Position numbers and translations under genes: made by a program
DNA from: Actinoplanes aureus
GTDB lineage: Bacteria; Actinomycetota; Actinomycetes; Mycobacteriales; Micromonosporaceae
Direction of reading: 5' to 3'
Assembly (NCBI RefSeq): GCF_015704865.1
Contig: NZ_JADQTO010000031.1
Span: forward strand, 1 to 64,000
DNA: 64,000 bases
The notes under the pieces: generated by a model
The model's input: the letters and a program-made list of their open reading frames with translations, nothing else
What the model was told of the DNA's origin: nothing
Database searches by the model: none
Shown: positions 18,562 to 27,251 of the stretch, piece after piece
Layout of the letters: every line of letters starts with the position of its first letter
How positions within the stretch are numbered: the first letter of the stretch is position 1

Positions 18562-20720
18562 CCGAGCTCATCCTCGTCCGCGTACTCTTCCTCGTCGGGT
18601 TCGTCCTCGGGCTCCGAGTCTATGAGCGACGGCGACGGCGGCTCGTTGGTGAAGACCAGCCCATTGAGCTTCTGCAGGACGGTGACCAGGTTCTGCCACA
18701 GTTCGCGGTCACCGAGGGCGGGCTGCAGGGTCGGGTCGGTGCTGGACAGGTCGACCAGCGCGGTGAAGTCGTCGTGCCCGGCCTGGAGTTGCTGAACGAC
18801 CTGTCCCCGCAACCGCGCCATCTTCTCGGCGGCCGTCTCGGTCAGTGCCGTTCCCGGCAGGGCCTTCTTCTTGGCCTCCTCCTTCTCCTCCTCGGCGCGC
18901 TGCGGGTTGGACAGGTAGACAAGGTGGTAGGTAGTCAGCGGGCGTAGCTGGCCGGCGTTGTCGTAGGTGAGCGCGGCGGGATTCTTCGGGTCGACCCAGG
19001 GGATGGTGTAGGCGCCGGGTCCCGGCGGCCGGCGCAGAGCCTCCTGAGGGGTGTAGGAGTTCGCAGCGCGCCGGCCAGCACGGAACGCATTGGCGGCGCG
19101 GGCGAGTTGCCATAGTCCGGCCGTATTGTCGACGCGGCCGAGGTCGGCGACCACGTCGTTGACGTTGGAGCGGAACGGGACCAGGCCGGCGGTGAACGCG
19201 CTACCGGTGTTCGACAGCAGCACTTTGTCGGTGACCAGAGCGATGCCGCCGGCGACCTGCAGGGTGCAGCGGGCGTTGGTGTCTCCGGCCAGCGCCTTGG
19301 GCACGAGCGTGGTGAAGTCGTCGGTGGGCACCGGGTCCCAGAGCACGCCGATGATGTCGTGGGGAATCGGGCCACCGTTGCCCCATGCCCGGGCGGCCTG
19401 CTGCCGGCTCGCGGCCTTGGAGTAACGCCACGGCAGGTCGATCAGGGTCATCAGGTGCTCGGCGTAATCCTTCTTGTAGATCCTGGAAACGCCGAGCAGG
19501 TCGCGAAGATGGCGTTTTAGCGAAGCGAACTCGGTGGGCGCGCAGAACCAGGAGGCGAGCAACACGGCACGCCACAGCGCGGTCGCTGGGTACTCCGGCC
19601 CGAAGATCTTCGGCACGTCTTTCACACTGTGCCGGCCGACTGCGAGTTCGGCGACATCACTGTCGAACGCCTCGTCGTGCACCGCCCGGGGCAGGGCCCG
19701 CTGGATCGCGGCCGCGTCCGCGGCGCTACCCTCCCACGGTTCGAACTCGCCGTGCACGCTGGCGACCAAGGCCTGGACCGCGTCGTCGAACTGGTACTCG
19801 GCGCCGACGGCGGCCGCGCCGACGCTCTCGAAGCTGATCAGCACCCTCGCGGGCAGGATGAGCGTCTGGCCGATGCGGATGGCGTCCTCGCTCGGACCGG
19901 CGGCCCCCTGCGCGAATCGAGCGCGCAGGTCTTGCAGTACCTGGGCCCGTCCGCGGGCATGCATGCTGGTTTGGGTGTCGGTGGCCTTACGGGCGGATTT
20001 GGTAGCGAGCAGCATTTTGACGATCGCTGCGGCGAGCTCGTCGGCCGAAAGACCCGGAAGCAGCCCGGCCCAGGACGACATGATTCGGGTGAGGCCGTCG
20101 CGGGCGACGACGACGTCGAAGCCGGGCGAGCCGTCCTCGAACTCGATACGGCCGGGGTGCAACAACACGGGCTGCGAGACTCGCCGGGTCAGGATGCTGG
20201 CCTCGTAATGGCGGCCCATCGTGCGGGTCTGTCGTACGACCTGCGCCAGATACTCCACCAGGTGTCCGCCGTCGCGGAACTCCAAGGTGATCGTCGCTTG
20301 CGGCTCTTTATCGGGTCCGAGGCCACCGATCACCTTCGGCAGGGCCACCGCGCTGGCGGCCGCACCGGCCCGGGGTTGCAGGCCCGGCAGGATCTCGGTG
20401 AGGTAGACGTGCCCGTGCAGTGCTTTGAGGTTGGCGGGCCCGACGACTTCATCGGTGAGTAGCTGCGAGCGCACTGCGGCGGCCGCGGCGTGCGGATCGA
20501 CCAGAGCGCGGGCAACCGCGTGCAGGCCGTCATCGTCGAGGTGCAGGCCGTCGTTCTGAGCTGCCTTGACGAAGGCGACCCGACCGGCGGCCGGGGCCGG
20601 CGGCGGGAGTTCGCTGCGGAAGTTGGTGATCGCGACTGGCTCACCGTCGATGATCAGTGTGGGGCGGTCGTCGTCCGGGGTCGAGACCGCGGCTACGTGC
20701 GTCGGCACGGTGATACCCAT
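18558..20720 (-). CDS. Large protein with ParB/DGQHR-like segment
   Basis: 720 residues from ATG 20720; GGTGG lies five bases upstream, and the longer frame to 20915 looks non-coding. Residues 140-260 resemble the ParB/DndB-like fold: a strand with a polar segment (ASILTRRVSQPVLLHPGR), then FDVVVARDGLTRIM at 202-214, whose DGxTR resembles the DGQHR or DGxxR signature. The remainder is helical and unassigned, and the C-terminal 25 residues are almost all acidic (EPEDEPDEEEYADEDE). Acidic tails often mimic DNA or hold partners. ATGA coupling to the GIY-YIG gene argues for one complex. The fold assignment is tentative. Confidence 0.55.
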   Translation of the reverse strand: MGITVPTHVAAVSTPDDDRPTLIIDGEPVAITNFRSELPPPAPAAGRVAFVKAAQNDGLHLDDDGLHAVARALVDPHAAAAAVRSQLLTDEVVGPANLKALHGHVYLTEILPGLQPRAGAAASAVALPKVIGGLGPDKEPQATITLEFRDGGHLVEYLAQVVRQTRTMGRHYEASILTRRVSQPVLLHPGRIEFEDGSPGFDVVVARDGLTRIMSSWAGLLPGLSADELAAAIVKMLLATKSARKATDTQTSMHARGRAQVLQDLRARFAQGAAGPSEDAIRIGQTLILPARVLISFESVGAAAVGAEYQFDDAVQALVASVHGEFEPWEGSAADAAAIQRALPRAVHDEAFDSDVAELAVGRHSVKDVPKIFGPEYPATALWRAVLLASWFCAPTEFASLKRHLRDLLGVSRIYKKDYAEHLMTLIDLPWRYSKAASRQQAARAWGNGGPIPHDIIGVLWDPVPTDDFTTLVPKALAGDTNARCTLQVAGGIALVTDKVLLSNTGSAFTAGLVPFRSNVNDVVADLGRVDNTAGLWQLARAANAFRAGRRAANSYTPQEALRRPPGPGAYTIPWVDPKNPAALTYDNAGQLRPLTTYHLVYLSNPQRAEEEKEEAKKKALPGTALTETAAEKMARLRGQVVQQLQAGHDDFTALVDLSSTDPTLQPALGDRELWQNLVTVLQKLNGLVFTNEPPSPSLIDSEPEDEPDEEEYADEDELG

Positions 20721-21194
20721 CCGAGCCACCGTTTGGCACGTCGGCCCTTGTTGGCCGACTGCCTCGACCCCTTGAGTACGGCGACAAGGGGTCACCGCTG
20801 CGGGGCCACGCGGTCGTGGCTCTGGTGCATGTCCGCGCTGCGTCGTCGCTGCTTGATGCGTGCTACGCGGCGACCGCGCGGCTCGAGGAAGGATCTGCCA
20901 TCCCGTCACCATCACGTCGCCCCGGCGGGCCCAGAGCCGCCACCGAGACTGAGTTCCCGATGTAGAACGTGTCGCCCAGCGAGGGCGCGAAGGGGATCAC
21001 CTTAGCAATGATCTTCAAATGGTGGCCATTGGCTTCGCCCTTTCGGGGTGCCTTCTGGCGCCGTTTACGCAGCCCGCCGAACGGGTCGCGGCCGCGGTCG
21101 TAATGCCGCGACGAGATCAAAGCGCCCCGGTCGCCTGCACGACATCGAGCAGCACAAGATCGGACTCGACGACTGAGGGTCCGGTTCGCATGTT
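20721..21194. other. Intergenic, no supported gene
   Basis: About 470 nt between the 720-residue gene and the CoiA-like relic. A minus-strand frame covers it but overlaps the CoiA-like tail and lacks coding character. It may hold the promoter of the downstream genes; no clear -35/-10 pair was found. Confidence 0.35.
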
Positions 21195-22687
21195 TCACCG
21201 GTGGTGGCCAGCTTCCGGCTGCTGGCTCGGCGGCACGGAAGTACCCCGAGTCCGCCCGCGGTGTACTTCCACCAGCGCGGTTCGGGGCGGCAGGCGAATC
21301 GTATCGAAGGATATGTATCGATACGTTCTTAGTTCCAGCAGGAAGGACTGGAGCATCCTGGCCGATAGTTTTTCCGAAGACGTCATCGTTCGGGTGTCGC
21401 CGATGACGGCGTCCATAAGCCATCCGGCAGTCACCGACGTTCCGACCACGGTGTCCAGGACGGTAAGCATCTGCGCTCTGCCAATCAGCCAGGCTGCAAT
21501 GTCAGGCACGTTGACGTCCCCTTCCGCCTCGAAGTCCGGCTGAGCCATGAGAGCGTCGGGAAGCGGCCCGTATACCTGCTCGACCGCAGCCCGTTCGGCG
21601 GCCCATCGCTCGGATCTTCGACGCCGGGCCTCCTCCCACTGTAGGCGGGCGGGTTCCACCCGCTGCTGGGCGGCTGTGATGCCCGGTTCATGGTCGGCGA
21701 CGAGTCGTTGAAGCGCCGGAGAGACCAGGCCGATGATGTCCAGCGGCCGCATCGGGTAGTAGCCGATGCGTTGCTTCCACGCGACAGCGTCGATGATTGG
21801 TGTTTCGGCTTCAGGTCCAGATGGCAGTCCGAGAGCAGGTCGATATGGATGCCAACTTCCCGGGCGGTTCGGGAGTACGCCGTCCGGCCGTGCTGGAGGT
21901 CGTCCCAGGAGACGACTGCGGTGGCGATCATCTCCTCGAATGGATTGATCCACAAAACCGGCCGACTCAGGTGAAGCAGCATCCGTGCGGCCGGTGAAAG
22001 GACCACAGCATCATGCCCTCCCTGCCGGGTGGCACGAAGATGCGTACCGGTGTGGCCCAGAAGCCACACGACAGTGATGCCCGCCTTGGTATAGGCGTCG
22101 TTGCGTTCTTGCCACTGCTGACGAGTCATAGCGGAGTACTGCACCTCGAACCCGATCCGGTGACCATCGATCTCCGCATACACGTCGGGCTGCCGCTTGT
22201 TCTCCAGGGTCACATCGTCGACGTGGACGGTCGCGCCGGGCGCCTGCTTTTCGATCCAGGAGCCGATCAACTGCTTCGCCGTGTAATGCTCCACGGATTC
22301 CGGCTCGTGACTGCCGTCGGTGGTGAGGTGACGAAAGTGGTGCCGCTTGGCGCCGCCAACTGTGGTGATGCTTCGGCTTGAGCAGCCGCTGACAGGGCAC
22401 TCGAGCTGGGTTCGGGCCGTTTCCCGCAGCCGGTCTGCTTGCCCGTCCGGCAGATAGACCAGGCGGCCGCCGGGGTCGGCGATGCGTCGGGCGAACAGTT
22501 GGCGGCCGTCTACCGCGGCGAAGAATCGCTGATGGGCGTCATCGCCGGCGACGCTCGATTCCCCGCTGGAGAAAGCAGCGCTGGCCACGGGCTCGCTGTG
22601 GGCCCGGCTTTCAGCGGCGGGCGGCGGGGTGCCGGGTTCTGCGAACAGCGGCAGGGGCTCTTGGGCTGCGGGCACGCCGGTCGTCAC
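21195..22687 (-). pseudogene. CoiA-like (PD-(D/E)xK) nuclease, frameshifted
   Basis: The likely start is GTG 22687, after GGGGG; the frame from 22837 includes non-coding text. The first 300 residues form a CoiA-like nuclease: a CPVSGC pair near 97-102, a HHFRH segment, HYTAKQLIGSWIE, then KRQPDVYAEI and GFEVQYSAMTRQQWQERNDAY with Asp168 and Glu181-Val-Gln183 as PD-(D/E)xK residues, and a WLLGHTG strand. Near 21805-21830 the coding text moves to another frame, which continues to 21195 with helices such as LQWEEARRRRSERWAAERAA. Joining the parts needs a -1 shift. No slippery heptamer is present, so mutation or a read error is likelier than programmed shifting. Confidence 0.65.
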
Positions 22688-22839
22688 GCCCCCGGACGGT
22701 ATCCGCGAGGTCTGACATTCTCGCCGAGTCTCCCAGCACTGGCGGCCGCAGCATGCGTAATCGCCTCGGCATGGTGACCACCCGTGTCCCGGGTGGTGAC
22801 CCCGGCTGCCCAGCAGTGGCCACGCGTCCCCGAGCACAT

Positions 22840-23190
22840 TCAGAGCACGTGACGCCGCATCCGCTCGTCGCGCGTGTGCCGCAGAAACCAGCCGACGGTG
22901 GTGATTTGCTGGACGATGCTGAGGTAGGCCCCGTCGAGGTCGAGGTCGAGGTCGAGGTCGAGGTCGTAGTCGCGTAGCCCGATGGCTTCGCGCGCCGCAG
23001 GATCAGTTCGAACATCGGGTAGGGCGCGGCGTCGTGTCGTTGCGCGTAGTCGAGGAACTGTCCGGCCTGTTCGAGCCGCCGGTGGCCTTCCGATGCTCGA
23101 TGGCCTTGGGTGTCCAGACGCGTGCCTTCGGCCGCGTGCCGGATTCGAGTTCGATGCCAAGGGCCCGGTGGTCATTACGTTGAGCGGATG
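22840..23190 (-). pseudogene. Broken hypothetical gene with Asp-Leu repeat
   Basis: Three minus-strand frames each hold one good-looking piece: ALGIELESGTRPKARVWTPK near 23130-23180, LEQAGQFLDYAQRHDAAPYP plus MFELILRRA near 23010-23080, and EAIGLRDYDLDLDL ... VQQITTVGWFLRHTRDERMR at 22840-22990. They follow in order and look like one protein with two frameshifts. The family is not recognised. The last piece contains the DL repeat encoded by a hexamer tandem repeat, whose slippage could be one source of the breakage. Confidence 0.45.
22933..22968. repeat. Hexanucleotide tandem repeat (GTCGAG)5 plus a variant unit
   Basis: Five perfect GTCGAG units (22933-22962) followed by GTCGTA. On the minus strand it codes for alternating Asp-Leu within the broken gene. 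Because six is a multiple of three, unit gain or loss alone would not shift the frame. Confidence 0.9.
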
Positions 23191-23207
23191 TTGCGCCTGA
23201 GCTGCTG

Positions 23208-25865
23208 TCATTTCGGCGCCGCGAGGGTGCGGGCGAGCCGGCCGGCCTCAGTGACCATGCGGGTACGACCGCCGCGAGCGGCGACTTTCTCGACTTCGGG
23301 AATGGCCTCGCGTGCTCCGACCGCTGAGGCGGCGGCGGTGGCGAGTGCCAGCAGGTCAGGTCCGCCCGCGCTCGCCGTAAGCGCGGCGGGCACGAGGGCG
23401 CGGGCCGCGGCCCATACCTCGGCCGCGGCACCTGCGCGCAGAGCACCGGTCAAGGCCTCGGCGACTCGGCGCAGCACGAGCACGCCGGCGTCATGCAGGG
23501 CGGCGAGCTCGTGGCCCACCAGCGTTCCGAGGTCGGCGCCGTCGAGGTCGTCGCGTGCGGCGGTGAGCACGAACGCGTCGGTGGCGGCGAGCCGTTCGGC
23601 GGGTCGACCGGCGGTGAGGCCGTAAGCGAGGCAGAGTGCGAACGCCGGGCCGAGCGGGCCGGATGCGCGGGCCAGGGCGGGCAGGAGGTCGCCGCCGCCG
23701 CGGACGTTGCCGTCGGCGGCCGGGGCGAGCAGCGGCTGCACGTATGCGGCGACCAGCTCGCGATGGCTGGGGAAGGCCAACGGCCAGGACGCCAGGCTCA
23801 GCGTGTAGTGGTGGTATCCGTACGCCTGGGCGTAGGCGTGTTCCGGCGGGCGGCTGAGCAGCTCGGGCGCGAGCGGGAGATCCGGGTGCGCCAGTGGCGG
23901 GAACGTGACGGTGCGCCGGTGCGAGGCCGTGGAGTTGCACGAGCAGGGCATGTACCCACCGTCGGGCTGATAGCCGTGCCGGCATTTCTTCTGCTGTACG
24001 CCCACCACGCTGACGTCTGGGTCGGCGAGCATCCCCCCGGTGATCCAGCGTGCGAACGCGCGTCCGGTGGGAGAGTTGAGGCGGGCGGCGGCCGCGGCGA
24101 TCTCGGGGCTGATCGTGCGGGGCAGGCGCAGCAGCGCCTGAGTGAGATCGTGCGGGCCGGGCTGGGTGCCGGCGGCCTCGGCCTTGGCGAGAAGCTCGAG
24201 TACGCGCGCCGGGTCGACGTGCCCGTCGACGGTCGCCGGCGTGGCGAGCAGCGCGGCGGGGGGTTCCCCTGCAAGCTGTCCGGCCAGCTCGATGCAGCGT
24301 TGAGCGGTGAGAAGCGACGGGCGGGCCGGGTTGCGCTCGTACTCGTTGGGCGCGTATTTCTGTCGGCGCCCGGTGACCGCCGACTGCATCATCAGCACGA
24401 ATGAGTCAGTCCAGTACTCCGGGATCAGCGGTGTCAGAGTCGCCGCCACGGCGGACCGGTCGGCTCGGACGAGCACCGGCAGGGCGGCGACGAACCGTTC
24501 GAACAGGATGGGATCGTCGCGGGTGCGCATCAAGGTCGCCGCGGCGGCGGTCAGCTCGGCGACCGACGCGATCGGCGGCGGCATGGGCGCCGGCGGTGGT
24601 ACCGGGGCGGGCCGCGGTGCGCCCGTGTCCACGGCAGCGCCGGGAGTGCCCACCGGCGTACCGCCGAGCAGCGCGTCGGCCTGGCGTCGCAGGTCGCCGT
24701 CGAGAGCGTCGGCGGCGTCGCGCAGCATCGTGCGTCCCTCGTCGCCGAATGTCGGCAGGTGCCGGGCGGTCAGCTTGAGTGCCCGCTCGGCGAGGTCGAT
24801 CGCGTCGTTGCTGAGCCCGGCGGTCAGCGCGGCGAACAGCTGGGGGTCGCCGGTGCGGGGCAGGGCCGCGTCGAGCCAGTCGAGCACCGCCCGGACCAGC
24901 TTCTTCTCGGGCCGGGGCAGCACCGCATAGGCGGCCTCCGCGATCGCGTCGGCGGGGAGCCCGTCGGTGTCGTCGACGGCCCGCAACGCGGTGAGCGCCA
25001 GGTCAGCGACGGCCACCTGGGGCGACGACAGCATGCCGAGGTATTCCTGGCGGTGCTCGGCGTACTCGGCTGTGGTGGGCGCCAGTGACCGGTGCAGCTG
25101 CACGACGACGCGGACGGCGCCGGGGCGATCGCCGGCGCGCAGCCGCAGCAGGACGTCGGCGAGCAGGTCGGCGCGCGGGTAGTCGCCGTCGGCGACGAGC
25201 CGGGCCAGCGCGGGCGGCCATTCCTCGCCCAGGTCGGCGGCCACCCGCGGGATGCGGAACACGTGCGGCAGCAGCACATCAGTGTGCGGGTGCGCCCGTA
25301 GACGTCCGGCGATCTGGCCCCTGCCGATCTCGCGGATCCAGCCTCGCACGACCGCCTCGGTCGTGGGCGGGGTCAGCCCGGCCGCGGTCAGCAACCCGCT
25401 GACCAGCGGCCACTGCCGATCGGCCTGCGCCGGCCGCAACCGGTCCGCGAGTTGCTGAGCGACGCTCGGCAGCGCCGGGCGACCCTGCTCCGACAGCACC
25501 AGTACCAGCGCGTCCACCGCCGCGGGCGACGGCGTCTCCCAGAACCGGTCGGAGCGCAGCCAGGCCACGACGTCGGCGGCGCGCGGCAGGCACGCCGCGC
25601 CCGCCACCCGCAACGCGCCCTCCCGATCTCGCACCAGCGTCTCGTACCGCCGCCGACCCCGCTCGTGCTGCCTGTAGGCCTCCATCGGGTCGATGGAGTG
25701 GGACTCGTAGCTGGGAAAGGCAGGCCGCGTCGGCTGGTACGCCTTCAACTGGGGCGCGAGCGCGCGCCGCTCGGACTCGGTCGCAGCCACCAACGCGTCG
25801 GTCACCTGATCGAGGCGGCCGGCCTCGATCCACGAGACCAGTTGCTCGAAGGTGGGCGCGCTCAT
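23208..25865 (-). CDS. DUF6493 family protein
   Basis: 885 residues from ATG 25865, which overlaps the SWIM gene stop (ATGA). Almost entirely helical, with HEAT-like repeats in the first 450 residues (for example LTALRAVDDTDGLPADAIAE). A Pro/Ala-rich linker around 460-480 joins a second helical half. A cysteine cluster (CRHGYQPDGGYMPCSCNS) near residue 640 could bind metal. The pairing with an upstream SWIM zinc-finger gene is typical of DUF6493 proteins in actinomycetes. The biochemical role is unknown; the repeats suggest a scaffold or binding surface. Confidence 0.8.
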   Translation of the reverse strand: MSAPTFEQLVSWIEAGRLDQVTDALVAATESERRALAPQLKAYQPTRPAFPSYESHSIDPMEAYRQHERGRRRYETLVRDREGALRVAGAACLPRAADVVAWLRSDRFWETPSPAAVDALVLVLSEQGRPALPSVAQQLADRLRPAQADRQWPLVSGLLTAAGLTPPTTEAVVRGWIREIGRGQIAGRLRAHPHTDVLLPHVFRIPRVAADLGEEWPPALARLVADGDYPRADLLADVLLRLRAGDRPGAVRVVVQLHRSLAPTTAEYAEHRQEYLGMLSSPQVAVADLALTALRAVDDTDGLPADAIAEAAYAVLPRPEKKLVRAVLDWLDAALPRTGDPQLFAALTAGLSNDAIDLAERALKLTARHLPTFGDEGRTMLRDAADALDGDLRRQADALLGGTPVGTPGAAVDTGAPRPAPVPPPAPMPPPIASVAELTAAAATLMRTRDDPILFERFVAALPVLVRADRSAVAATLTPLIPEYWTDSFVLMMQSAVTGRRQKYAPNEYERNPARPSLLTAQRCIELAGQLAGEPPAALLATPATVDGHVDPARVLELLAKAEAAGTQPGPHDLTQALLRLPRTISPEIAAAAARLNSPTGRAFARWITGGMLADPDVSVVGVQQKKCRHGYQPDGGYMPCSCNSTASHRRTVTFPPLAHPDLPLAPELLSRPPEHAYAQAYGYHHYTLSLASWPLAFPSHRELVAAYVQPLLAPAADGNVRGGGDLLPALARASGPLGPAFALCLAYGLTAGRPAERLAATDAFVLTAARDDLDGADLGTLVGHELAALHDAGVLVLRRVAEALTGALRAGAAAEVWAAARALVPAALTASAGGPDLLALATAAASAVGAREAIPEVEKVAARGGRTRMVTEAGRLARTLAAPK

Positions 25866-27157
25866 GCCGGGCCGCCCGCAGCGAGCAGGGACACGGCGAG
25901 GATGTGCTTGCACGGCCCGCGCCGGCCGTAACGTTCGGTCCACCACGGGCAGGTGCAGCCCCATGTGTCGTCGGCAGCGCGGTGAACGAGCCGGGTGCCG
26001 ACCTGGTAGCCGCCCGCAGCCGAGCGAACCTCGCCGGCGGCAACGAGTGCGCGGGCCGCCACATGCCGGGGTTGGAGGGCGGTCAGCAGGTCCGGCCGGT
26101 AGGGCAGTTCACGGTGGAACCAGGCGGCCTCGGACCAGTCGTAACCCACCTTGCCGGAGGTGGCCAGCGCTGCGAGCGCCCCACGGACCTGCTCACGTGA
26201 CAACCCCGCGGCCGCCGCCAGCTCGGCAGGGTCGACCGTGCCACCCCAGCCGAGCTGGTCGGCGAGCGCGTCAGCCTCTTCGAGGTACGGCAGCAGGCCA
26301 CCCTCACCGGACAGGCCACGGAACACCCCCGGCGACAGCAGCACGGAGAACCGGACCGCGCCCAGGTCGAACTCCCAGCCGCTCGCGACCGGCCCGCTGC
26401 CCGCAGCCACCGGAGGCCCGTAGAGCCGCAAGGTGCGGGTGAACGGCAGCAACGGCCGGAAGAGGCTGAGCCGGTGCGCACCCGCCAAGCACACCGCACC
26501 AGGCGCCGCGGCGGTGGTAGCACGCACCGAGCGCCCGGCCGGCACTAGCCAGCGATCATCGCCACGGTTGGCGGGCAGCCGGTGCAGCAGCGCCGCCGCC
26601 TGCCCGCCGGGAACCTCCGCGCGCAGGTCGAACCCGGCAGCGAGGAAGCCGGCCTCGGCCAGGCCGCGCAGCCAGCGCTCGGGCAGCGGAACGCGCTTCT
26701 CGACGACGTGCGTGTCCAAAGTGGTGACGGCTAGTTCGTCCGGCCCGACCGTCAACCGCAGCGGATCGCCGCCGCCGACCCGGGTCAGGGCGGTATAGAG
26801 CGGCGGGTTGATGTCGACGTTGGTCGTGCCCCGCGCGTGGACCTCGCCATCCAGCGCGGCCGGCAGCACATCCAGGCGGGCGTAGACGCCGCAGCAGCCC
26901 GACAGCGCCTCGAACCGCAGCCGCTCGCCGCCACAGGTCACCACCGGATCGCGTAGCCCGCGCGTACCGATCTGCTCCTGCCGGAAGTCGGCGGCGGCGA
27001 CGTCGGCCAGCGTGGCCAGACACATCGCGGCTGGCCGTGCGGCAGTGAGGAAGCCCGTGAAGTAGGAGGCCGGCCGCCCGGTCGTCTCAAGTGTCAGCCC
27101 GTCGTCGGCCAGCGCCGAGGGCCGCCGATAGACGACCTCCTGGATCCCCGTGGTCAT
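25862..27157 (-). CDS. SWIM zinc-finger protein
   Basis: 431 residues from ATG 27157; frame text upstream of this start has no coding character. The C-terminal motif CTCPWWTERYGRRGPCKH (CxCx(n)CxH) is a SWIM zinc finger, which binds DNA or protein. The N-terminal 250 residues are a beta-rich region of unknown function (LRFEALSGCCGVYARLDVLP). A helical piece near 320-350, LAAAAGLSREQVRGALAALA, resembles a winged helix. It is translationally coupled to the DUF6493 gene, and the two probably work together. There is no signal peptide, so a cytoplasmic location is expected. Confidence 0.85.
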   Translation of the reverse strand: MTTGIQEVVYRRPSALADDGLTLETTGRPASYFTGFLTAARPAAMCLATLADVAAADFRQEQIGTRGLRDPVVTCGGERLRFEALSGCCGVYARLDVLPAALDGEVHARGTTNVDINPPLYTALTRVGGGDPLRLTVGPDELAVTTLDTHVVEKRVPLPERWLRGLAEAGFLAAGFDLRAEVPGGQAAALLHRLPANRGDDRWLVPAGRSVRATTAAAPGAVCLAGAHRLSLFRPLLPFTRTLRLYGPPVAAGSGPVASGWEFDLGAVRFSVLLSPGVFRGLSGEGGLLPYLEEADALADQLGWGGTVDPAELAAAAGLSREQVRGALAALATSGKVGYDWSEAAWFHRELPYRPDLLTALQPRHVAARALVAAGEVRSAAGGYQVGTRLVHRAADDTWGCTCPWWTERYGRRGPCKHILAVSLLAAGGPA

Positions 27158-27251
27158 GGGCCGTAGGCTACCGGCGACCACCGACACGATTCCGGTGAAA
27201 GGCGGCTCAGCCCTGCCTATCGAGCGGCCGATGCCGCCGCAGTGAGCCGAT

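Noticed and set aside
20863-21423. 186-codon minus-strand frame
   Set aside because: The first half lies over the CoiA-like tail in a wrong frame; composition of the remainder is not convincing.
21800-21835. Programmed -1 frameshift in the CoiA-like gene
   Set aside because: The zero-frame codons at the junction do not form an X_XXY_YYZ slippery heptamer, and no strong stem follows.
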